Below, piece by piece: positions 12,539 to 21,048 of a DNA stretch of 64,000 bases. Where the stretch lies: NCBI GenBank assembly GCA_027625915.1, contig JANTQA010000076.1:3535501-3599500 (forward strand), given 5' to 3'. The stretch is from Anaeramoeba flamelloides. Its lineage: Eukaryota > Metamonada > Anaeramoebidae. The translations under genes were made by a program, and so were the position numbers. The notes under the pieces were generated by a model that was given only the letters and a program-made list of their open reading frames with translations, was not told the DNA's origin and did not search any database. Numbering within the stretch: position 1 is the first letter of the stretch; each line of letters begins with the position of its first letter.

Positions 12539-14853
12539 TGTAAAAATATATAATCAAATAAAAACAATTAAAAAAACTCAAATTTTCCAAATCCTAATTC
12601 ATTTAATAATTATTAACCAAAAAATCAAAAAATCAAATAAATTAAAAAATTTTAAATGGAGTTTTACTAACCCAAAAAATCCATTTGATAAAAAAACTCA
12701 TCTAAAATTTAACTTTGATAAAGTCAATAATAATTTTGAAAAAATCCTACATATTTTTAAAGAAAGGAATTTTTCTAATGGGTTAAAAATTCAATTCTTT
12801 AAAGCCGTTTTACATAGTCAACTATTATATGGGTTGGAGATATTTGACTTTACAGAATCCGATTTCAAAAAAATTGATATTTGGATTAATAAGAAAATCA
12901 CAGAATCGCTTTTAATAAACCCACATTCCCCAAGACTTATCTATAAAACTGAAGCAAAAATTGATTTGGCAAGAATCACAATTTACAAAAAGAAAATTCA
13001 AATTAATTCAAAAATTAAAAATTTTGGGATTTGATAAATTAATAAATCTTCTCCCCTTCAGAAAAAAGAAACAGAAAACATTAATTGGAAAGCTCGAAAT
13101 TTAAAAGAATTAGAATCTGAACTCGAAGTTTACAGAATTAATCAATTAAAAAAATAGTCCAAGTTGGAAAGTACAAAATTATTTGAAAATAATTTTGATA
13201 CAGGGTAATATTAACAAACAGCAAAAATATTTAAAATGGAAGGGTTCAACTTCTATTCTAAAGTTAAGAAATTATACAAATTATCTTAATAGATATTCTT
13301 ATTTTATGAACAAAAATAAATCACAATTTTGTCAATTGTGTAAAATAAATAAAGATTTGGATATCATTGAAGATTTGGATCATTTTCTCTGGAACTGCCC
13401 AGCCTATGAAAATAATCGGAAAATCTGGATTTCTGAATTAGAAAAAAATAATTTTTCACTTATTTTAAATAATAATAATATTTATAATATTATTAATAAA
13501 CAAGATTCAATATCTTTATTAGCTTTAGTAGATAATAAGAGTATGTTTGAATCTATTATACGATTTCTAAATTCAAGTTTAGGAATTCGGGCAAACAAGA
13601 GGAATTCTAAACTCCTCCCTTAAATTACAATAAAAAAAAAAAAAAAAAAAAAAAAAGGATTTTAATTTTAAATTTTCTTCCGAAAATTGGTTTGGTTGAA
13701 ATATAGACATTTTTAATATGAAGTCAAAAAAATAGTTTCGAATATGGTTATGAAAATAGATCTGTTTTTTATGGGAATACACGTACTATAACTAAGCGAG
13801 ATTCATAGTGGCAATAGGTCCCAGTAATCGATTCAATTCCATAAAGAAAACAAAATAGGTCGGTTTTGGTTAGTAAGCTGTTTGATAGTAGCTTTTGAAA
13901 ACTTTTTTGCCAAACCTACTGCTGTTTTAAAAAAGTGTTTTCCAAACTAATAAAATACAGTGAAATTGAAAGTTTTAATTTCCAACTAGAAAACTTTTAG
14001 TCTTCGCTTTTTAAACACAGTTGTACTCTTAATTTCTTATTCTCTTTTTCAATTTTAAATTTTTTTACAAAATTTGAAGGAAAAAGAGAATAAAATTTGT
14101 TGTGTTGACAAACAATCAAAAAAGATTTTTTTTGTTCATTCAAAGGTCGTAAGTTTTTTTTTTTTTTTAATTTTTTTTTTTTCTTTTTTTGAATTCAATC
14201 TTTGTTTTTAAAAAAAAATTTGATTGGAATATTAACACTTGCTACACAAAACGTTAATTGTATTCCAACAATTTTTGTTTCTTAAACCAAGTTGGTTGAA
14301 TAGGTACTAATTGTTTTTCAATTCAAGTCAATAAGGAAGTTCTTTCAGAGATCGCTTTCAAGGTCTCTTCCAACACACACCTGAAAGTTAATTTCTTTGA
14401 CGAACAGAAAGAAAAAATGATAAAAAACTGACAAAGGGTCAAAATAGTAATTACTTTTTCTTCTGCTTGTTCTGCTGAGAGGGTTTTATAATGAATATCC
14501 TTTCTAAATGAAAACCATCCGTTAATTGGTTGTGCAAGATAACGCCCATTCTTTTTATCTTTAACAAGAATCAGATATTTGGATGTGTTTGATCCCTCAT
14601 ATTTACCAGTAAATGAGAGATTTCCGCTGTCCATTAATTTGAAAGGCTGCCCTCTTTCGTGTTCTAAAACCAATTCCCTTCTCTTTTGTTTGGTAACATT
14701 TCGAAATCGTGGTGGGTTTTTGTCAATTAAACGTTTAATCCTGAGCGGCTTTTCCAGATTTTCAAGTTTGTGTGGATGGATAAATTTGATTGGGTGATTT
14801 TCTGTGCCTTCTGGAATTGGAGCTTTTACAATATCAAATGTTGAATTTTCCAT
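8430..14853 (-). CDS. TFIIF alpha subunit (RAP74), two exons across a 5.1-kb intron
   Basis: Large subunit of the general factor that escorts RNA polymerase II to promoters. Exon 1 is 14853-14455 (133 codons): it contains KYLILVKDKKNGRYLAQPI, GWFSF, and HYKTLSAEQAEEK, the dimerisation-domain signature of RAP74. The donor GTAATT follows in phase 0. Exon 2 is 9365-8430 after acceptor ATTATAG and begins MKIDQNKISPWLMRK, which continues the family's AEEKMK...WMMK stretch. Its middle has an Arg/Gly run near residues 180-195 and a long acidic, Ser-rich linker. The end, from ITLKKLLINFKLQNGG to NNLFFKT, fits the C-terminal winged helix that binds FCP1 phosphatase in other species. The protein is 444 residues, shorter than human RAP74 (about 517). 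The intron contains a LINE, two MITEs and one inverted-repeat arm. The join is inference; a small extra exon cannot be excluded. Confidence 0.85.
9751..9940. repeat. Right arm of the inverted pair around the TFIIF alpha 3' exon
   Basis: Reverse complement of 7708-7888; it lies inside the TFIIF alpha intron, about 390 bases upstream of exon 2. The arms are about 185 bases and 1.9 kb apart. Confidence 0.8.
10415..10612. mobile_element. 198-bp mariner-like MITE, copy 1
   Basis: Terminal inverted repeats of more than 45 bases (TAGTCAGTTCCACTTTTAAG... against ...AAAGTGGAGCTGATTG), flanked by TA on both sides (10413-10414 and 10613-10614). CAGT-type ends with TA duplication are the hallmark of Tc1/mariner derivatives. 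Other copies: 48990, 49278 and 50623. It sits in the TFIIF alpha intron and has no coding capacity. Confidence 0.9.
10871..10921. repeat. 9-bp tandem repeat (GAAATCACA)n
   Basis: Between five and six perfect tandem units of AAATCACAG, inside the TFIIF alpha intron. Confidence 0.9.
10985..11775. mobile_element. 0.8-kb non-autonomous element with about 100-bp terminal inverted repeats
   Basis: The left arm (from about 10991: TTAGCATCTACCACGGAGAA, AAGATTAAAGTA, AATGTAAATGATGTTAGTGC) is mirrored by the right arm (GCACTAATATCATTTAC, ATACTTTAATTAT, GTTACGCTAACCCCTTAA). Related copies lie at 19935-20685 and, truncated, at 2849-3170. No open reading frame, so probably a non-autonomous DNA transposon. 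Exact ends are uncertain by about 10 bases. Confidence 0.75.
12228..13656 (+). mobile_element. 5'-truncated LINE copy with poly-A tail and 14-bp target duplication
   Basis: The C-terminal part of a non-LTR retrotransposon ORF, in three frame pieces: an Asn-rich segment (12260-12553), a post-RT region (about 12640-13034, with KAVLHSQLLYGLEIFDF) and a C-terminal segment (13183-13623) with the Cys-Cys-His-Cys finger CQLC...DLDHFLWNC typical of LINE ends. The reverse-transcriptase core is missing, so the copy is dead. A tract of 26 A's closes it. GGATTTTAATTTTA occurs directly before (12214-12227) and after (13657-13670), the duplication expected from target-primed reverse transcription. It lies antisense in the TFIIF alpha intron. 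Other copies of the family: 36889, 58985, and probably 61930. Confidence 0.88.
13912..14036. repeat. Short inverted-repeat element (CTGTTTTAAAAAAGTGTT ends)
   Basis: CTGCTGTTTTAAAAAAGTG on the left faces CGCTTTTTAAACACAGTTG on the right. Similar ends appear at 29492-29630 and 43787-44090. In the TFIIF alpha intron neighbourhood's promoter-distal part, just before exon 1's 3' side. Confidence 0.5.
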
Positions 14854-15239
14854 TAAAACAAGTGGTTAGAACAAAAGAAAAAAAAATGATTTCATTTTTC
14901 TTCCAAACAATTTTTATTTGGATTGTTTTTAATAGTTGTATTCAGAATTCTTTTGGGTTCAGTTGTTCTTATTGTAGCCTTGTATTTTTACAAAAGTTAT
15001 TAATTGTTAGGTTATTTCAGTGTATTTTAAATTTAATTCATCAGATGAAATCTTTTGGAAAAGCTTTATTTCATTAAGGGACTGGTCTATATTTTTTTTT
15101 TTGACCAATTTCTGAATAAGGATTCATTAGCTCGAAATCAGTTTAATATTGAAAATAAACAGGCCTTTTCAAATCTAAGTAATTGGCAAAAAAATACTCT
15201 CTATCTCATTTAAATTTTGGTACAAAAATTTCATCGAGA

Positions 15240-16500
15240 TTAATCGATTAAGGGGATTGTAACTCTTATTTATTTTTATTTTTCCAAAAGTTAACCAAGT
15301 AATTCTTTACAAAAGTATACAATTAAAACCCAAAAGTAACCTCATTACCAACCTTAGAGAAATTAATTATTATTTTTAAAATTGAGTTGATTTTTCAGAA
15401 TAATTTTTCAATCAAGAACATCAGATCCTTTTGGTTAGGATTTTTGGATCTGTCTAACAAAAGAAAATTTTCCAAAGTAGTTTTATTTTGAAGTAATCTC
15501 ATTTATAGTAATTTGTCTTCAGATATTGTATGAACAAATAACATTGAAATTTTATTTTAATTTTTTGAAAAATTAAGAAAAATAAATTAAATATTGAAGA
15601 CTTGAAGATTAAGAAAAAATAGTTCATTAAATTATTCACAAATATTTATTAAATTTATTGAAATTTAATAAAATAGTCAATATTGTTTTTCAAATACCAA
15701 GAGTGTAAATAATGAAATATTTGTATTAAAATCAGTTATTTTATTATAATAGTATTTTTTATTTTATTGTAATTATAAATTTGAATTTATTTTATTTCTT
15801 TGAATATATTTAAAAATAAGTTAAAATAGTAAAGTATATTAGGAAATTTAATGGTTGGTTTATTTTCAACTAACTGGAAAAAATTAAGATCGGGGTTATT
15901 AATTATTGATTAAATAGAATAAAATTATAGTCTATTTCTTTATGGTTATTAGTTGAATTTCCCAATTTTTAAAAAAGTATTTTGGGAGTATTATTTATTT
16001 GATTGTTTGTTTTTTTTTTTCATATTATTGTGTCCAATAAAAAGGAAAAAAAAGATTTGAACTGTTCTTTGAATCAAAAAATTAGATTTTTTTGAAGTTT
16101 AAAATAATCTTTACTATTGTTATTTAAATTAGGAGAAAAAATAGGTTTTTACATGGATTTATAACAAAATTTTGAGGTATAACTTTTAAAGTAGGTTTTT
16201 AAAACTTCTTTCTTGATTCATAGATTTCAATCTTCTCCAAAGGAAACTTTTTAAAAAAAATACTTCAGAAGTTGGTTGTATTTTGAACTTTCTAAAAATG
16301 AGAAAAAATGGATCAAACTTTCAAAAACAATAATTCATTTAGGAAAATGTTGTTTAAAGAAATTTGGGTCTTGGAGTTATCATATTTTTAACTTTATTTT
16401 CAATTACAAGGTTTTGTAATTTTTTTTTTGAATTTACATAAAATTTAATTTGGGCCGTTATTTTAGTTTATTAACACATTAATTTCAGGTTGATAATATG
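15240..16500. repeat. Right part of a long dispersed repeat (second copy 53680-54900)
   Basis: Blocks shared in order: GTAACTCTTATTTATTTTT, AAGAAAAATAAATTAAATATTGA, TTATTCACAAATATTTAT, GGGTTATTAATTATT, AGTATTTTGGGAG-like, and GTTCTTTG. Diverged, with many small indels. In the 53 kb region the same sequence directly follows the 600-1710-type repeat. Confidence 0.6.
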
Positions 16501-17753
16501 ATACATTATTATTTCATAGTTATTGTTTGAATTTATCTAATGTACGCTTCTCAAAAAAAAAAAAAAATTGAATATCCATTGGATATTCAAAATAAAATAC
16601 TGAAAAATTATTATTTAATCTATTCTTAAATATTTTTCGGTTTTTGATGAAAATTTTGAAGATTGGTTCCCCACTGCAAATTTTTATAGAATAAATGGAA
16701 AAAAGTAATCGATTCATTTTCCTTGTTGGTTTTTGAATAATTAAAAAGAATTACTTTCTATTTCATTTTAGATTTTCTTATTTTTGATAGTATATATCGG
16801 TATACTAAGAAATTAAAAGGAAGGAGTATTTAAAGAATTGGATTAAAGATAATTTGATGAAATTGTAACACAGTTATAATAAAACATCAGTTCCTAATAT
16901 ATTTAACAACTTTAAACCTAATTTTTTGAAAATCTAATTTTTAAACAAAAATAAGAAAGGTGATATTAATCGGGACAAAATGTAATCTGTTTTATTGTTC
17001 ATAGGTCAATAAGGGAGGTGGGGGGGGTGAGATTAAATTCCTTCACTTTTAACATCGGAATAGGACAACACAGGTAAAATTTACAAAAAAAAACAATCTC
17101 TCAAAATTATTATTTATAAATATTTTTTTTAATATCAATGTTTTATAAATGTTAACAACTTTATTAGAAATTAATGGGAATTGAAAAAAAAAAAAAGAAA
17201 ATTTTCATTCATATTTCTTTTTTCGTTTTTAATGGAAAATTTTTGAAATTTTTATTTGACTGAGTTGAGAGATCATTTTAATCTATTTTTTTAATATTCT
17301 AAAAAGAACCGAATCTTTCAATTATGAAATAAAATCAAAAATTTCTTTTAAAAACAATCACTTAATTTATTTATAAAAATGATTTTTTTCCATTTTTGGA
17401 ATACTTTTTATCATTTTATATTTTTTTTTCATATTTGAGTTTTAATTAAGAATCCCTGTTTTTTTGAAAACTCCTCCGTTAAATAAAAAAAAAAAAAAAA
17501 ATCCCTGTTTTTTTCTGTAAAATTTTTTTCCATTTATTATTTTTTCTTACTTAATGTTAAATCAAAAGTTCATTCATCTAAACTTTTTTCAAAAAAAAAA
17601 AAACTCCAAAAAATAGGTGTGTTTTTTTCAAAAGTTGGAAATTTTGAAAAGGGGGGTATTCAAATCTTAATTAGTTTAATTGTGATCTTTTCTTAAATGC
17701 ATAAAATTATACAAACTTTGAAAAAATAATTTCTAAAAGGTGTATAAAGTAGT

Positions 17754-18241
17754 GAAAAAAATACCTGACCTGAAAAAAATCTTTAACAAGATTTTTAATT
17801 ATAAATATTAGGAAAATTTGAAGAATAATTTCTTTTATTTTCTATCAAATCCTTTTATCTAGGAAACCAACTTTTAAAATTATAACTCGTCCACTTATTA
17901 GAATGATGATTAATGAAATTACACTTGTTCAAAACACTATTCAATCAATCAAAAAAGTAACAACAGAAATTATCATTTTCCAAACCCCAGGAAACCTCTC
18001 TATTAAACTGGATTGTTTTTTAACAAAACGGAGATCTAATTATGCTATCAAACAAATACATGAGTATTCTAGAGATCATACACTTTAATGTGCTTTAGGA
18101 AGGTTTATTAAGAGGCTCAGATAAATTTTGGTTATTCGTCTAAGGGTTTGATTGAAAATAAAACATATTACTCATCAATTTTCCTAATATTCACAATTAA
18201 AAATCTTGACAGGGATTTTTTTCAGTTCAGGTATTTTTTTC
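17754..18241. mobile_element. Non-autonomous element with about 65-bp terminal inverted repeats
   Basis: AAAAAAATACCTGACCTGAA...AAGATTTTTAATTATAAATATTAGGAAAATT on the left is mirrored by AATTTTCCTAATATTCACAATTAAAAATCTT...TTCAGGTATTTTTTT on the right. A related, more decayed copy in reverse orientation lies at 55899-56370. The 61-codon frame inside (17903-18088) matches nothing I know. Confidence 0.75.
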
Positions 18242-18595
18242 CCTATATCAACTGAAATTCAATATCTAGTTTTGGCTCACTTTAATTTTCAGAATTTATT
18301 TTTTCTTTGTAGTGCCTTCTAGAGTAAAAAAGAATAAATTAAAAGGTTAATTATTGTCTTAAGATCTTTAAGACCCACTTTTATAAAATATTGCTCTAAA
18401 AATAAAAAAAAAGATTTTTAAAATTTAAAATCAAAACATAGAAATAGGAAATTGTAAAAAAAGAATTTTTTTCTTTATTTCTGAGTCCTAAGACATTTTT
18501 TTTTTTCAAGTATTATTAATTCTAAAAAATGTTTGATAAATAGATCTTTGTTTTTTCTATCAACATTTCTTTAAAAATAAAGCTTTTTAATTACT

Positions 18596-19366
18596 TTATT
18601 TTTTGCCTTTTTTTTTTTGTTGTTGTTTCTTTTTTGGCTGTTGCTTCTTTTTTGGTTGTTGTTTCTTCTTTGGTTGTTCTTTCTTCTTTGGTTGTTCTTT
18701 TTTCTTTGGTTGTTGTTTCTTTTTTGTTTCTTGTTTCTTTTTTGGTTGTTGTTTCTTTTTTGTTTTTTCAACTTCCATTCCCTTGTCTAAGTCTTTATGT
18801 AAATTGGTGGTCATAAACTTTTCTCTCTTTTCAAGTACACGTTTGTTTCTTCTTTCACGAGCGCTCTTTCTCTTTTCAATTCGTGCTTGGGCTTGTTGTT
18901 CAAGTTGTTCTTGTCTGATCTTTTCAGCTTTAGCTCTGTGGATGTGTTCAATCAAATTTCTTTTGTTTTTAAATTCATTACCTTTTGCTTTCAAGTAAAG
19001 TTCGTGGTATGTGTGACGATCGATTTTTCCAGAGTCTCTGTATTTCTTCAATAGTCTTCTCAAGATTCTAATTCTTCTGATCCACAAGATCTTTGGTGGC
19101 ATACGTGTCTTTTTGGTTCCCTTTCTTTTACCTAACCCGGTGTGTCTTCCCTTTCTTTTGGCAATCAATCTCTTTCTGAATCTTGTTCTTGAAACGGCAT
19201 TTTCGGGCTTTTTGATGATCAAACCATCACGGTGAAGCTTTCGAATGCTTCTTCGAGAGTTAGACATGGAGATGGTTTGGATTTCATTAGGATCTAACCA
19301 GACTCTTCTTTTACCAACACCAAGTACAGATGAGGCTAATCTTTTTTGAAGTTTTAAAGAAACCAT
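18596..19366 (-). CDS. RPL19: 60S ribosomal protein eL19 with a Lys/Gln repeat tail
   Basis: Component of the large ribosomal subunit that contacts 25S/28S rRNA and forms an inter-subunit bridge. A single exon gives 256 residues. Residues 1-190 match eL19 throughout: [24 protein letters not shown], the NSRRSIRKL...DGLI segment, [19 protein letters not shown], and the long basic helix towards the end. Family members end near residue 185-200. Here about 55 extra residues follow, made of [12 protein letters not shown] repeats. The start ATG is in the family position and lies in an AT-rich 5' leader. No intron is needed. The tail frame is open and continuous, so it is not an obvious sequencing artefact, though tandem hexapeptide repeats can vary in copy number. 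Confidence 0.97.
   Translation of the reverse strand: MVSLKLQKRLASSVLGVGKRRVWLDPNEIQTISMSNSRRSIRKLHRDGLIIKKPENAVSRTRFRKRLIAKRKGRHTGLGKRKGTKKTRMPPKILWIRRIRILRRLLKKYRDSGKIDRHTYHELYLKAKGNEFKNKRNLIEHIHRAKAEKIRQEQLEQQAQARIEKRKSARERRNKRVLEKREKFMTTNLHKDLDKGMEVEKTKKKQQPKKKQETKKKQQPKKKEQPKKKEQPKKKQQPKKKQQPKKKQQQKKKGKK
18605..18770 (-). repeat. RPL19: In-frame hexapeptide coding repeat in the eL19 tail
   Basis: A tandem array of about nine 18-base units encodes KKKQQP or KKKEQP variants. It forms the C-terminal tail of eL19. On the opposite strand it gives Phe/Cys-rich artefact frames. Confidence 0.85.
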
Positions 19367-21048
19367 TTAAAATTTGTATAATAAATAACAAAAAAATGAA
19401 AAAAAATAAATAAAGCAAAACAGAAAAAGTAAAAAAAATCTTATTCATTTACTTTTTAAAGTTGAAAAAAGAATTGTCTACTGGAGTGTTTTTTTTGGTC
19501 ACAAACAACAAATTGGTTACACTTTGTATAAAAATATTTTCACAAATACTGTTTTGAAATAGTTGTTTCTAAAGTCTGTGCACTTGAAAATATTCTCACC
19601 AATTTGAATTAATTCTTTTGAAGAAGTTTTTGTGAATATTTTTAGTTTTTTTCTCTTTCTCACTGAGACTTGAACAATACCTAACTTAAGATGGATAAGT
19701 TTTTCTTTGAATTGTTATTACACATATTTGTGACAAGTTTAAAGACTCAAGGCAGCAAAACAAAAAACCATTTTCTTGTTCTTACAAGAACCAATATAAC
19801 CGTGACAAAGTCCAAGTCTAAAATTAAAAGTGGTTTTTCTTTTTTCAAGAAAGCAGAAACATGAAATGATCTCAAAAACCTATAAAAAACAAAAAGTAAA
19901 AGCTTTTTAGTTTTTATACTGGCCACCCTATATTCACCTATAATCAAAGTATGTTGTAATTGGTTGTAAATGATATTAGTGCACCATGGCTCTGTAACTC
20001 TAAAAAATCTATTTTAAATCCTCTTGTGCAAAATTTTATTACATTTTTTACTCAAAATCACTATTAAAAAATTTTCTTTTTGTAAATTTTATTTTAATTC
20101 CTTTTCCAAATCTATAAATAGAAACTCAAAATAATAGTATTCTTAGTAATTAAAAATTCATCTTTAGAACTCCTCAAAGTAACCAATTGTTTCGATTTTT
20201 TTATATCAAAGATTTATTCAAGATTTATTCACATAAAAACCCAATATGACATGATTAGTTTGGTTTCCTTTTGATAAAGCTGATTGTAACACCAATATAT
20301 TTCCAATATTTCAGAATAATTTGTCAAAATAATCTATTCGTTAATTATTTAATTCTTTTAAAATAATTGAATTTTTTAGTGAATAATCTACATTTGGCCA
20401 CGAATTTAAGAAAGATATTTTGTGGCTTTGTAGTCAGAATATTGATGACTCACCAATTAAATTTATCGAAAGACTGATTTTTTTCACAAATTCTTTACGT
20501 TTTTTTTACTAATACAATGATCATTTTTAATTGAAAGAGATCCACAAAAAGTATTACGATCATTCTAGTCGAAATTTTAAGAAATAATGGAACGATGTAC
20601 TACTAATCTAATTCACATCCAATAACGACACAATTTAATTTTAGATTTCTCCTTGGTTTACGCTGATCCCTTAAGGGAGTAGCAACCATAAAGTCAAAAA
20701 TTTCACTTTTTTTACCAATTTCAAAAAGAGGATCCAAAAACAACATTTTTTAACCTTCGCTTGTTTCTCGTTTATTTTTAGTATTTAAAGTAATTCTCAC
20801 AAAAAAAAAAAAAAAAGAAAATAAACTCAAAATAAATAAAAATATTTAATTTTATCTTAAAAGTTGATATATAATTTGTAAAATAATTTATTATTTATTA
20901 AAAATAATAAAATATATAATAAAAGGAAAAAAATGAGAATAAAAAAATGAATGAAAAAAAAACAAAAAGTTAATCTAAAAAAAAAAAAATTATGTATTAA
21001 AAAATGAGAGAAAATAAAAATCAAAAATTGTCAAAAAAGAAACAAAAC
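19367..21048. other. Intergenic DNA between eL19 and the Pol I subunit
   Basis: About 500 bases of eL19 5' flank, then an inverted-repeat element copy (19935-20685), then A/T-rich 3' flank of the Pol I gene. Nothing else is recognised. Confidence 0.6.
19935..20685. mobile_element. Second copy of the 0.8-kb inverted-repeat element
   Basis: The left side has AATCAAAGTATG...TGTAAATGATATTAGTGC; the right side has TTAGATTTCTCCTTGG, TTACGCTGATCCCTTAAG, the mirror of the other copies' left arm. Internal GTTGATCCC-like and AATGATCATTTTTAATT blocks are shared with 10985-11775 in inverted order. The left arm is decayed. Confidence 0.65.

Larger units (their letters stand above)
14854..18595. other. 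Intergenic DNA between TFIIF alpha start and eL19 end
   Basis: No gene is supported. It holds the TFIIF alpha promoter side, the right part of a long dispersed repeat (15240-16500), and an inverted-repeat element (17754-18241). A short open stretch near 15110-15215 (DQFLNKDSLARNQFN and onward) looks coding-like but is too short to assign. Confidence 0.55.

Noticed and set aside
17903-18088. 61-codon frame in the 17754-18241 element
   Set aside because: The matching region in the 55899-56370 copy is not open and no protein family is recognised.
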